DNA of 64,000 bases, from assembly GCA_052139675.1 (NCBI GenBank), contig JBKQWE010000097.1, positions 31,477-95,476 on the forward strand. Direction: 5' to 3'. Of the stretch, positions 35,211 through 42,177 are shown piece by piece. Each line of letters starts with the position of its first letter. Position 1 is the first letter of the stretch. Both the position numbers and the translations under genes were made by a program. The stretch comes from JBEKCB01 sp052139675 (GTDB lineage: Bacteria; Planctomycetota; Brocadiia; CAIUPP01). A model generated the notes under the pieces. It was not told where the DNA came from and made no database searches. It was given only the letters and a program-made list of their open reading frames with translations.

Positions 35211-35418
35211 CGCCACACCCCTTCGCGGGAGCCGGCGCTCCGGCGCTCCGTTGCCCCCGCGCCCGCAGACTGCGCTCGACTTCAGCCAAGTCGAAACGAA
35301 TCGTCTTACCCGTGATTTGCACCGCCGGAATAAGGCCGGCCTGCCGCCAAGCCGTGATCGTCTCGACGGTAACTTGCAGCCGGTCGGCCAGGTCAGCGGC
35401 GGTCAGCCATTCGCTCAT
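35200..35418 (-). CDS. AlpA/excisionase-type helix-turn-helix protein
   Basis: 72 residues. LTAADLADRLQVTVETITAWRQAGLIPAVQITGKTIRFDLAEVERSL is a textbook HTH_17 (MerR-like excisionase/AlpA) domain. It is the first gene of the replication operon and lies just downstream of a palindromic operator candidate at 35437-35457. It is a candidate master regulator or directionality factor of the element. Confidence 0.82.
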   Translation of the reverse strand: MSEWLTAADLADRLQVTVETITAWRQAGLIPAVQITGKTIRFDLAEVERSLRARGQRSAGAPAPAKGCGDAA

Positions 35419-35436
35419 ATTGGCGTCCTTTCAATC

Positions 35437-35457
35437 TTGTCCTCTCCCATTGGACAA
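35437..35457 (-). promoter_or_regulatory. Operator candidate before the AlpA gene
   Basis: Inverted repeat TTGTCC (35437-35442) / GGACAA (35452-35457) with a 9-bp centre, located 19 bp upstream of the AlpA ATG. Position and symmetry suggest autoregulation. Confidence 0.45.
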
Positions 35458-35523
35458 AACCGAAAAGACTGCGCGCGGCGGTCGAAATGGTAGGTCTTGG
35501 TAGGATTTTGTAAGTTCGGCGGG

Positions 35524-36600
35524 TTAGGATGATGCCCCTTTTGCCTTGTCCTTCACCGACAGCCCCACTTGGCCGGTCTGCTTGTCGCCGGGGCGAGCAC
35601 ATCTCATGTGAGCCTGCCGTCTTCCTGTCCGTTCGTGCGGCAGAGATAGTAGGTCGTGGTCTCCGGCGACAAGCCCCACCTTCTTGGGGTCTTTTCGCAT
35701 CGTCTCCGCAATTTCTCCCCGCGCGATTGCGGCGGGTATCTGCTTCGTCGCGCGCGACAACTTGCGTTCCAACATCTCGTCTTGTAGGTCTTCCGGCGTA
35801 CCATCGTCCAGGGCAGCGGCAGTCTTGAAACACTCCCGGCCCCAGACCAGAAGTGCTTTTCGTTCAGCATAGGGGCGGGGTCCCGTGTCGCATATCGGCC
35901 CTTTCGTGTTCCTGTTCCTGTTCAACCTCTTGATCTTGCGCCATAAACCCTTGCTCAGCCCAAGAGCCTTCAAGATTTCCGCGCTTCCGTGTAGTGTCGG
36001 CGGCAGGTCGTCTTCGCGGTTCTTTGCGTCGCCCTCCGCCGCGCTTCCGTGAAGGTGTTTTTGATGCGCCGCCGCCTCATGCGGACTGATCTGCTTGACG
36101 CCTTCGCGCTCCGACGCGCCGGCCGCCGTGGACAGTTCCCGCGCGACGCGAACGCGCTCCGTAGCCAGCGCATCGCGCAAGGCTTCAACTGTTTTTCGAG
36201 TGGGCCAGGCCACAGCCTGACAGTGCGCAAGCGACGGATAATCCTCCGGCGCGCTCGGCCACATGAAAACTCCCTTGGCTTGAAGTATAAAAGCGCACCC
36301 AAACTTCACCGCCAGCAACGCGCAGTTTTGAGGGGGTCCGACCAGGGAGTAATACTGATCTGATACCTTGCACGCAGCCTTTTTAATCTGCGGCGTGATC
36401 GCGGACTTAAGTTCCGGCAGAATTCGCGCCAAATGATTGCGCACGATTTCGAGCCCAGGGGAAAACGCTGCCCCGAAGGTGGGGGAAAGCACATCCGCGA
36501 TCGGTTTCTCGTCGTAGCAGACTTCACCAATGACGACAAGGCAACCATCGGCCAGCTTGTAGGGGAGGGTAAAGGATTCGGGCGGGTTGCGGGTGGGCAT
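35524..36600 (-). CDS. Protein of unknown function (element cargo)
   Basis: 358 residues from ATG 36600. The N-terminal 150 residues alternate short beta-like segments with Cys-containing stretches; the middle has a helical charged region (TVEALRDALATERVRVARELS); the C-terminal half is Lys/Arg-rich (LSKGLWRKIKRLNRNRNTK), suggesting nucleic-acid contact. No known domain is recognised. It lies 105 bp upstream of the AlpA gene with its own gap, so may be separately controlled. It could be a defence or accessory gene, but nothing in the sequence proves this. Confidence 0.5.
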   Translation of the reverse strand: MPTRNPPESFTLPYKLADGCLVVIGEVCYDEKPIADVLSPTFGAAFSPGLEIVRNHLARILPELKSAITPQIKKAACKVSDQYYSLVGPPQNCALLAVKFGCAFILQAKGVFMWPSAPEDYPSLAHCQAVAWPTRKTVEALRDALATERVRVARELSTAAGASEREGVKQISPHEAAAHQKHLHGSAAEGDAKNREDDLPPTLHGSAEILKALGLSKGLWRKIKRLNRNRNTKGPICDTGPRPYAERKALLVWGRECFKTAAALDDGTPEDLQDEMLERKLSRATKQIPAAIARGEIAETMRKDPKKVGLVAGDHDLLSLPHERTGRRQAHMRCARPGDKQTGQVGLSVKDKAKGASS

Positions 36601-36779
36601 CGTGATCTCGCCTTCACTCTCGCAGGGGAAAGAAGGCGGGGCGGCAGGCCGTGCGAGTAGCGGCCCCGGTTGCAATCCGGTTGCCGCCCCGATTCCTCTG
36701 TCAAACTCTCCGTCCAATCAGTCCCTTCGTAAATGCGAATGAACATCGTCCGGTTGACGTTAGCAGATGTTCTCGCTAT

Positions 36780-37493
36780 TCAGCGGGCCAATTGCTTCAT
36801 CTTCTCTATGGCCTTCTCGGCCTTGCCATTCGCCTCGCCGAAGAGGTCGAGGCTGAACGTTTGCACGCCTCTGTGGATTTGCTTGCCCGCACCCGTTACC
36901 CGAAACTCGTTTTCCGAGACCTCTACAATATTCAAAGAACATGCAACGCCGCTCCACGATCCCCAGCTAATACCTGTTGTCTCAAACGTGACCAAACCGG
37001 TTTGTTCGTTCGCATTCTCCAACTTCCATCCAAGCTCTTGAACCGCTCGCATGGCGCACTTTACAAGAAGCGGCATAGTTCCAATAAATGTGTTACGGGA
37101 GCGATTGTACTCCACCCGCACCGGTCTTGCCGGCTGAACGTTAGCCGTTCCCATTTGGTTCATTGGTCGGCCGCAGCCAGGGCAAATCGGAGCAAGGCGC
37201 GATATCGGCCGTCCGCAGTCGGGGCAATTTACAAGGCTGCCCTGCCGACGCGGTTGTTCTGCCGGCACAGGGGCGGCCCATCCTACCGGCGTGTTGCCGT
37301 CACGTTCTTGCGCAATCGCTGACACAGCGGGTTGGTTCGATTCCGCCCCGGTCTCTGGTTCGGACGCTGCGGGTCGTGCCAGCGGCGGCACGCGGTTCAA
37401 TGTTCCACATTTCGGGCACTTCCCTGTCTTGCCCGCCAGACTCGGCTGCGCTTTCACTCTCGCCCCGCAGGACTCGCAATTGAACCCGATCAT
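36780..37493 (-). CDS. Two-zinc-ribbon protein of unknown function
   Basis: 237 residues. The first ribbon is CESCGARVK...CPKCGTLNR at the N-terminus; the second is VNCPDCGRPISRLAPICPGCGRP at about 88-110. The C-terminal 110 residues (MRAVQELGWKLENANEQTGLVTFET) resemble small beta-sheet domains of the DUF1499/YbjQ kind, but I cannot name one. The second ribbon is encoded by a 74-bp stretch that recurs exactly at 37820-37893 in the neighbour. ATG 37493 directly precedes the first ribbon. Confidence 0.6.
   Translation of the reverse strand: MIGFNCESCGARVKAQPSLAGKTGKCPKCGTLNRVPPLARPAASEPETGAESNQPAVSAIAQERDGNTPVGWAAPVPAEQPRRQGSLVNCPDCGRPISRLAPICPGCGRPMNQMGTANVQPARPVRVEYNRSRNTFIGTMPLLVKCAMRAVQELGWKLENANEQTGLVTFETTGISWGSWSGVACSLNIVEVSENEFRVTGAGKQIHRGVQTFSLDLFGEANGKAEKAIEKMKQLAR
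37150..37223 (-). repeat. 74-bp exact direct repeat (copy 1; copy 2 at 37820..37893)
   Basis: Encodes the same zinc ribbon (CPDCGRPISRLAPICPGCGRP) in two different genes. Perfect nucleotide identity over 74 bp between otherwise unrelated proteins points to a recent duplication or gene-conversion event within the element. Confidence 0.85.
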
Positions 37494-37611
37494 GCCGCCA
37501 CCCGCCTTTCTCCCCTTGCCAGAGCTGAAGGTACTTCTGTCCCCGGCCCGGCAGCGCGCGGGCCGTTCCGATGTTGCCCTTAACACGATGCGAACCTACT
37601 GCTGTATTGCT

Positions 37612-37938
37612 TCAGCCATGATGCCGCCGAGCGAGAACTCTTGCGCGAATCACGACTACCCAACCCATGACGAACAAGGCCAAGCCGGGGATGCCGTTGT
37701 AGGGAATAAACACCGCCAACATTAGGCCCCCCAGGAACAATCCGAATCCGATAATTACCTGTAGCCTGAAGCGCTTGGGAGTCCGCTCGATCATCGTTGT
37801 CGGCTGACCCTGAGCCGTGCCCATTTGGTTCATTGGTCGGCCGCAGCCAGGGCAAATCGGAGCAAGGCGCGATATCGGCCGTCCGCAGTCGGGACAATTG
37901 ACTAGGTTGCCACTCACTTTTCTCTCCTTTGCGGTCAA
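37612..37938 (-). CDS. Zinc-ribbon membrane protein
   Basis: 108 residues. A zinc ribbon (CPDC...CPGC, about 15-35) is followed by two transmembrane segments (IIGFGLFLGGLMLAVFIP and GIPGLALFVMGWVVVI) and a basic tail. The ribbon DNA is identical to part of the neighbouring gene. ATG 37938 overlaps the stop of the upstream gene (ATGA). Family unknown; the layout is like many small bacterial ribbon-plus-membrane proteins. Confidence 0.65.
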   Translation of the reverse strand: MTAKERKVSGNLVNCPDCGRPISRLAPICPGCGRPMNQMGTAQGQPTTMIERTPKRFRLQVIIGFGLFLGGLMLAVFIPYNGIPGLALFVMGWVVVIRARVLARRHHG

Positions 37939-38597
37939 TATTCGCCGATCTTGTAGCCGAGTTCCGCCGCAATACCGACATGCTCGCGGTCGAATTTATC
38001 CAGCGCGGCCTTGGCGTCATAGATTTGTTGGTCCCGGAGCTCATTGTACGCGGCACGGCGCGCCTCAACCACGTCGCAGGCTCGCGCAAACGCTTCCTCA
38101 CTTTTTGCATTGACACTCTGATTCATTGACTCATCTAAATCTTTTGCCGGATTGGGTAGCGTTAGCGACGTTATTGCCTGATCTTCTGCATCAAACGCAG
38201 CCTTCAGCGACGCAGAGAATTGCGCCGTCTCCACCGCGCCGAGCAGGTTCTTCGCCGCCTCAATGAAATTACCTTTGCCGGTAATGATGTCCACAAGCTC
38301 GACGCGCTGTCGCAGAAGTGCGCGATGATGCAGGTGAGCGGCGAGTAATCCGGCCAGGACCACGGCCACGATCAGGATTGCGGCGGCCCACCCCCAAGAG
38401 AAGGAAGCCAGCGAACGTCGCTGTGGCGAATCCGGGCGTCCCTTTGGCGGCCGAACCGGTTGCGCGGCCGGCCTCACCCTGTAATGTGCCTCAGCCTGCG
38501 CCCTGAGATACGGGTCCGAAAGCGCCTCAGACGGCGATCCCTGCGTCGCGGGTTTCGTCCATCCCGCCGGCGTGTTTCCTTCCAAATCGTCCGGCAT
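37935..38597 (-). CDS. Single-pass membrane protein with helical periplasmic region
   Basis: 220 residues from ATG 38597 (AAGGGA 8 nt upstream). A polar N-terminus of about 65 residues with GNTPAGW, echoing GNTPVGW in the ribbon protein at 36780, is followed by one transmembrane helix (WAAAILIVAVVLAGLLAAHL) and about 130 residues of predicted helices rich in Ala/Glu. No family is recognised. It is the first gene reached from the right end of the element, preceded by about 670 bp of structured non-coding sequence. Confidence 0.62.
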   Translation of the reverse strand: MPDDLEGNTPAGWTKPATQGSPSEALSDPYLRAQAEAHYRVRPAAQPVRPPKGRPDSPQRRSLASFSWGWAAAILIVAVVLAGLLAAHLHHRALLRQRVELVDIITGKGNFIEAAKNLLGAVETAQFSASLKAAFDAEDQAITSLTLPNPAKDLDESMNQSVNAKSEEAFARACDVVEARRAAYNELRDQQIYDAKAALDKFDREHVGIAAELGYKIGEY

Positions 38598-38628
38598 GCC
38601 GTGATCCCTTTCGGTGCTAAAACAAATC

Positions 38629-38801
38629 GGGAGCGTCAACCGGACCGCTCCCATCAGACGGGCCAACCACGGCCCACCACACGAAAGCAGACACGGCGAC
38701 GCTCCCGAAAAAGGAGCGCCGACCAGTGCCTTGCTGTCTCGTGCGGTTCTGGCCCGAAGGCCAGAAGTGGTTGTTTGTCTGATGAGACACCAAAGCTCAA
38801 G
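38629..38801. ncRNA. Cluster of stable hairpins with alternative pairings
   Basis: GGGAGCG/CGCTCCC (38629-38635 with 38646-38652, loop TCAACCGGAC); CGCTCC/GGAGCG (38700-38705 with 38713-38718); TTCTGGCCCGAAGGCCAGAA (38747-38766, 8-bp stem with CGAA loop); TGTCT/AGACA around 38777-38790. GGGAGCGTC (38629-38637) can instead pair with GACGCTCCC (38698-38706) over 9 bp, so two structures exclude each other. The hairpin GCCG/CGGC at 38961-38978 has almost the same loop, TCAACCGGAA, on a different stem. Confidence 0.45.
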
Positions 38802-38996
38802 ATCGAGCTTCGTCAATATGTTGTCAGTGCGTTACGTTCTGTCGAGAAGTCCTCCTTCAACCGCGCGGCCTTGAGTCGGATTCCGTCCGTCCGGCAGTAG
38901 ATTACCCCTCTCGCCCCGGCGCGTCAACCTCCTTTCGGCGAATACTGACAGGCCCCCACCGCCGTCAACCGGAACGGCATAAATAAAACGATTTTT

Positions 38997-39213
38997 GCCG
39001 AGGGCGACCCACACAGTCAGGGGCGAAACACCCGCCGGAAGAACCTAGAAAGAAAGTTTGTTGCTATGCTTGAGGGCGGCCCAATCAGTCAGGAGCATTC
39101 AAGGCGCTGGAAGAACCTAAAAAATACCTAGTCTAGCCCAAGATGTAAATAAAACGCTTGCGGCGAGGGGCGACCCACTCAGTCAGAAGGCTCTTGGCCT
39201 TTGGAAGAACCTA
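38997..39213. repeat. Three-copy structured repeat with variable 16-nt hairpins
   Basis: Units at 38997-39047, 39071-39119 and 39163-39213. Each has GAGG(G)GCG(A/G)CCCA followed by CAGTCAG, then exactly 16 variable nt, then GGAAGAACCTA. The variable parts are GGGCGAAACACCCGCC, GAGCATTCAAGGCGCT and AAGGCTCTTGGCCTTT; each can form a short stem although the bases differ. Units 1 and 3 also share TAAATAAAACG upstream. Constant flanks with changing but self-complementary centres suggest a structured RNA or a protein-binding array. Confidence 0.6.
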
Positions 39214-39270
39214 AAAGTCTCTAACCCCGGCCGGCCAGTGTCGCCAGCCCCGCCCCCGGCAGCGGCGAAA

Positions 39271-39458
39271 TCAAGGGCCTTGCGTCGCCTTCACCATCGC
39301 CAGAATGCCCGCCTTGATTGCGGCCGGGAGAATCGGCCAGGCGTCCAGGACGGCGCGCAGGTCAGCGTCATGGGAGCAGCGGCAGGGCTTTCCAGGGGCA
39401 GCGGCAGTCAAATTTCCGGTCAAGGGCTTGCTAAAAGCCGCGCCAGTATTGCCCGCGC
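39271..39458 (-). other. Detached natural C-terminal tail of the integrase gene
   Basis: Continuing the integrase frame leftward out of the right core copy gives 62 more codons and a stop at 39271. The tail ends DADLRAVLDAWPILPAAIKAG plus about 11 residues, a well-formed amphipathic helix pattern that to my memory resembles C-termini of other tyrosine integrases. 1537 nt from 30579 to 29043 plus 188 nt here make 1725 nt, exactly 575 codons. It has no start codon of its own, so it is silent unless the element excises. Confidence 0.82.
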
Positions 39459-39504
39459 GACGGTTTTGCAAACCGTTGCCTTCATCCACTTGGCGACGCC
39501 GCCT
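39459..39504. other. Right attachment repeat (attR core), orphan 5' half of tRNA-Cys
   Basis: Identical over 46 bp to 29043..29088. It is the original chromosomal 5' half of the tRNA (acceptor strand, D-arm, anticodon arm), now cut off from its 3' half by the element. Similarity stops sharply at both ends. Confidence 0.92.
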
Positions 39505-39530
39505 CGCGCGGACGGAACTGCGGAAAACTC

Positions 39531-39559
39531 AGGATAACCGACGGCGCGAAAAGTTGCAA
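39531..39559 (-). promoter_or_regulatory. Probable original tRNA-Cys promoter, now facing into the element
   Basis: Minus strand: TTGCAA (39559-39554), a 17-bp spacer, TATCCT (39536-39531). It ends 27 bp before the orphan 5' half of tRNA-Cys. After integration it would transcribe the half-tRNA, the integrase tail and the repeat leader toward the gene at 38597. Confidence 0.55.
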
Positions 39560-39563
39560 GCCA

Positions 39564-39893
39564 TCAGGTTTTGTCGGCAGGCAGATAGGGCGTCTTGATG
39601 AAGATCACCCGCGCGGGCTCCTTCGCTTCGTTGCAGAGGTCATGTCGCTCCGGCGGTTCCAGCCGGAAAACATCGCCCGGCCCGGTGCGGATCCTTCGGC
39701 CGTCCACAACCAGGGTCGGAGTCCCCTCGAGGACGTAGAAAGTTTCCTCGACTTCCTTGTGCCCGTGCTCGCCCATCGTCTGGCCCGGCTTGAGCAGGAT
39801 CAAGCCCCAATCGAGTTTCGGGCCGCGCATGAAATACTTCACGCCCCAATCGCCGCCGCGGAATGCGCAATCGCGCTCGTTGACCTTCTGCAT
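39564..39893 (-). CDS. Small cupin-domain protein
   Basis: 109 residues forming one cupin: GLILLKPGQTMGEHGHKEVEETFYVLEG (motif 1, with His and Glu metal ligands) and GPGDVFRLEPPERHDLCN (motif 2 with the distal His). ATG 39893 has GGAGG 7 nt upstream. It lies 21 bp after the alcohol dehydrogenase gene in the same direction and is likely co-transcribed. A metal-dependent sugar- or small-molecule-binding role is usual for such single cupins; the substrate is unknown. It is the first chromosomal gene to the right of the element. Confidence 0.8.
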   Translation of the reverse strand: MQKVNERDCAFRGGDWGVKYFMRGPKLDWGLILLKPGQTMGEHGHKEVEETFYVLEGTPTLVVDGRRIRTGPGDVFRLEPPERHDLCNEAKEPARVIFIKTPYLPADKT

Positions 39894-39913
39894 GGTCTGC
39901 CTCCGGGGATTCC

Positions 39914-41038
39914 TCAAATCGTCTTTCGGAGAATCTCGGCGAGGTCCGCGTCCGACGCGGGCCTCGGGTTGTTCGCCGTGCTGCCGCTGCGGCTCTCGGC
40001 GAGTATCCGCGGAAACGCGGGTTCCTCCATGCCGAAGTTTCCGAGTCCGCCGGTGATGCCGACGCGGCGGTTCAGCGCGCTCAGCGCGGCCGGGACCTCG
40101 CGGCCGGACTTGCAGCCGATCCGTTCCGCGATCCGGTCGAACTTCTCCGGCTGCGCGGGCAGATTGAACTCGCACACCTGCGGCAGCAGCAGCGCGCAGG
40201 CCAGCCCATGCGGCACGTGAAAGTGCGCGCCGACCGGGTGCGCCAGGCCGTGGACCGCGCCCAGCGCCGCGTTCGTGAACGCCAGGCCCGTCAGCAGGCT
40301 GCCGAGCGCGACCGGTTCGCGGTTCTCGATCTTCGAGCCGTCCTCGACCGCCGCAGGAAGATGGCGCGCGAGAAGCTCAATCGCCTGGAGCGCCAGCGCG
40401 TCGGACGCCGGGTTGGCGATACGGCCGACGAAGCACTCGACCGCCTGCGTCAGAGCGTCCATCCCGCTCTGGGCGGTGACCTCCGGCGGAAGGCCCAGCG
40501 TCAACTCCGGGTCCACCAGCGCCGCCTGCGGCACCATGAACTCGTGCCGGATTCCCTTCTTGGTCTGCGTCGCCTCGTCGGTGAGCACGGAGACGCGCGT
40601 ACATTCGGAGCCCGTGCCCGCCGTCGTGGGCGCCGCGGCGAAGAAGAGCGACGGCCTTTCGAGATTGCGCCGGCCCTGGAAGAACTCGCGGAGCGCGAAC
40701 GACTGCGGCAGTATCGCCGCGACGATCTTGCCGGCGTCGAGGGCGCTGCCGCCGCCGATCGAGACGACCATGTCGCAGCCGGCATCGCGCGCGGTGGCGA
40801 TGGCGCGGTCGCACGTGGCCAGGCTCGGGTCGTTCTCGACGCCCTCGAAAAGGCGCACGGCGATGCCCGCGGCCGCCAGCATCTCTTCCGCCTGCGCCAG
40901 TTTACCGGAGCGGCGCAGCGCCGCGCGGCCCGTCACCAGCAGCGCGCGCCGGCCGTTTCCCCGGCAGACCTCGCCGAGGCGCGAAAACGTCCCCGCTCCG
41001 AACAGGACCGTCCTGGGATAAACCAACTGGAAATTCAT
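39914..41038 (-). CDS. Iron-containing (group III) alcohol dehydrogenase
   Basis: 374 residues. NAD-binding GGGSALDAGKIVA (about 98-110), TTAGTGSE, the metal-ligand region SGMDALTQAVE, and the His-rich GAVHGLAHPVGAHFHVPHG that supplies iron ligands. ATG 41038 is chosen on the family's MNFxLVYPRTVLFG beginning and AGAGGA 9 nt upstream. It reduces an aldehyde or oxidises an alcohol with NAD(P)H; the substrate cannot be told. Forms a pair with the downstream cupin. Divergent from cysK across a 181-bp gap. Confidence 0.92.
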   Translation of the reverse strand: MNFQLVYPRTVLFGAGTFSRLGEVCRGNGRRALLVTGRAALRRSGKLAQAEEMLAAAGIAVRLFEGVENDPSLATCDRAIATARDAGCDMVVSIGGGSALDAGKIVAAILPQSFALREFFQGRRNLERPSLFFAAAPTTAGTGSECTRVSVLTDEATQTKKGIRHEFMVPQAALVDPELTLGLPPEVTAQSGMDALTQAVECFVGRIANPASDALALQAIELLARHLPAAVEDGSKIENREPVALGSLLTGLAFTNAALGAVHGLAHPVGAHFHVPHGLACALLLPQVCEFNLPAQPEKFDRIAERIGCKSGREVPAALSALNRRVGITGGLGNFGMEEPAFPRILAESRSGSTANNPRPASDADLAEILRKTI

Positions 41039-41161
41039 TGCGTGTATTCCTCTCGCGGGCTGATTTCCAATGGCGGCGATTATACTACATTCCCGGCCGC
41101 GATGATTCACAGGAATGTCAGTTTTCGGAAAGACCTTTGAACGGCACAGGGAGCGAATTAC

Positions 41162-41204
41162 TTGATCTGCCAAGTCAGGTATGTTAGATTGGATAAACTA
41201 TCTA
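41162..41204 (+). promoter_or_regulatory. cysK-operon promoter overlapped by a palindrome (candidate Rrf2 operator)
   Basis: TTGATC (41162-41167), a 17-bp spacer and TAGATT (41185-41190). The -10 is the left arm of the palindrome TAGATTGGATAAACTATCTA (41185-41204, arms TAGAT/ATCTA). Binding here would cover the -10 and start site. The last gene of the operon encodes an Rrf2 regulator, the natural candidate for autoregulation. Confidence 0.55.
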
Positions 41205-41219
41205 GCGAAAGGACCTTCC

Positions 41220-42149
41220 GTGGCCATGTGCGCGCTGAATATTCTCGAACTGGTCGGCGATACGCCGATCGTCCGGCTGAACCGCTTGCCGGGACCGAAG
41301 GACGCCACCGTCTGGGCGAAGTTGGAGGCGTTCAACCCGATGTCGTCGGTCAAGGACCGCATCTGCCTGGCAATGATCGAGGCCGCGGAGAAGGAAGGTA
41401 AGCTCAAGAACGGCATGACGATTGTCGAGCCCACGAGCGGGAACACCGGGATCGGCCTGGCCATGGTCGCGGCGGTGAAGGGCTATCGGCTGATCCTCAC
41501 CATGCCCGATACGATGTCCGTCGAGCGGCGAAAACTCCTGAAGGCGCTCGGGGCGGAAGTGGTCCTGACGCTCGGCGCCGAAGCGATGCCCGGCGCCATC
41601 CGCAAGGCCGAGGAACTGGTCGCGTCGAGCCGGGATTATTACATGCCGCAGCAGTTCAACAATCCGGCCAACCCGGAGGCGCATCGGCGCACGACGGCGG
41701 TGGAGATCCTGGAGCAGATGAACGGCAAGGTGGACGCGTTCGTGGCCGGCATCGGCACCGGCGGCACGATCACCGGCGTGGGCGAAATATTGAAGGAGCG
41801 GATTCCGGCGGTGAAGATCATCGCCGTCGAGCCGGCCGCGTCGGCGGTGTTGAGCGGCGGCCCGCCGGGCCGGCATCGCATCCAGGGCATCGGCGCAGGC
41901 TTTGTGCCGGAGGTGCTCAACCGCAGCATCGTGGACCGGGTGATTCCTGTGTCCGACGAGCAGGCGGCGGAGACGGCGCGCCGCTTGGCGCGGGAAGAAG
42001 GCGTCTTCGCGGGCATCTCCTCCGGCGCGGCGGCCTTCGCGGCGCTGCAAGTCGCCCGGGAGATGGGCAGCGGGAAGGACGTCGTCGTCCTGCTGCCGGA
42101 TACCGGAGAGCGATACCTGAGCACGGACCTTTTCGAAGCGACTGCGTAA
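41220..42149 (+). CDS. cysK: Cysteine synthase (O-acetylserine sulfhydrylase)
   Basis: 309-residue PLP enzyme making cysteine from O-acetylserine and sulfide. PLP Lys45 in MSSVKDR, the TSGNTGIG loop binding the acetylserine carboxylate, GIGTGGTITGVG phosphate loop, and GISSGAAAFAA near the end. GTG 41220 is preferred: AAAGGA is 6 nt upstream, while the ATG at 41226 would be 12 nt away. First gene of an operon with DUF39, NIL-ferredoxin and an Rrf2 regulator, linking sulfide to both cysteine and homocysteine. Confidence 0.92.
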   Translation: MAMCALNILELVGDTPIVRLNRLPGPKDATVWAKLEAFNPMSSVKDRICLAMIEAAEKEGKLKNGMTIVEPTSGNTGIGLAMVAAVKGYRLILTMPDTMSVERRKLLKALGAEVVLTLGAEAMPGAIRKAEELVASSRDYYMPQQFNNPANPEAHRRTTAVEILEQMNGKVDAFVAGIGTGGTITGVGEILKERIPAVKIIAVEPAASAVLSGGPPGRHRIQGIGAGFVPEVLNRSIVDRVIPVSDEQAAETARRLAREEGVFAGISSGAAAFAALQVAREMGSGKDVVVLLPDTGERYLSTDLFEATA

Positions 42150-42177
42150 GCCGGAACTGACCGAGGGAATTCAGGAC

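Larger units (their letters stand above)
38598..39270 (-). other. Non-coding leader region at the right end of the element
   Basis: No convincing ORF over 670 bp. It holds a cluster of hairpins (38629-38801 and 38961-38978) and three copies of an RNA-like repeat (38997-39213), described separately. Transcription from the promoter stranded at 39531 would run through it into the gene at 38597. Confidence 0.6.
29043..39504. mobile_element. Integrative element at tRNA-Cys, 10.46 kb
   Basis: Bounded by identical 46-bp repeats (29043..29088 and 39459..39504). Contents, all on the minus strand: integrase, an RHH-like small protein, four AlpA/excisionase-like or HTH proteins, a primase-helicase, a replication-initiator-like protein with internal palindromes, zinc-ribbon proteins and small membrane proteins of unknown role. 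No capsid, terminase, conjugation or relaxase gene is seen, so it looks like a phage-satellite-like or replicating integrative element. Genes overlap by ATGA in several places, indicating long operons. Confidence 0.9.

Noticed and set aside
38779..38815. Hammerhead-like CTGATGA
   Set aside because: No GAAA follows the putative stem II and no third stem closes the core on either strand.
38997..39213. Possible CRISPR array
   Set aside because: Only three units, the constant parts flank a self-complementary 16-nt centre, spacing between units is uneven and no cas gene is present.
38598..39270. Retron non-coding RNA
   Set aside because: No reverse transcriptase gene in the element, and no msr/msd-type layout with inverted a1/a2 ends.
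29043..39504. Complete prophage
   Set aside because: No capsid, portal, terminase, tail or lysis gene; the 10.5 kb size and gene set suit a satellite or small integrative element.
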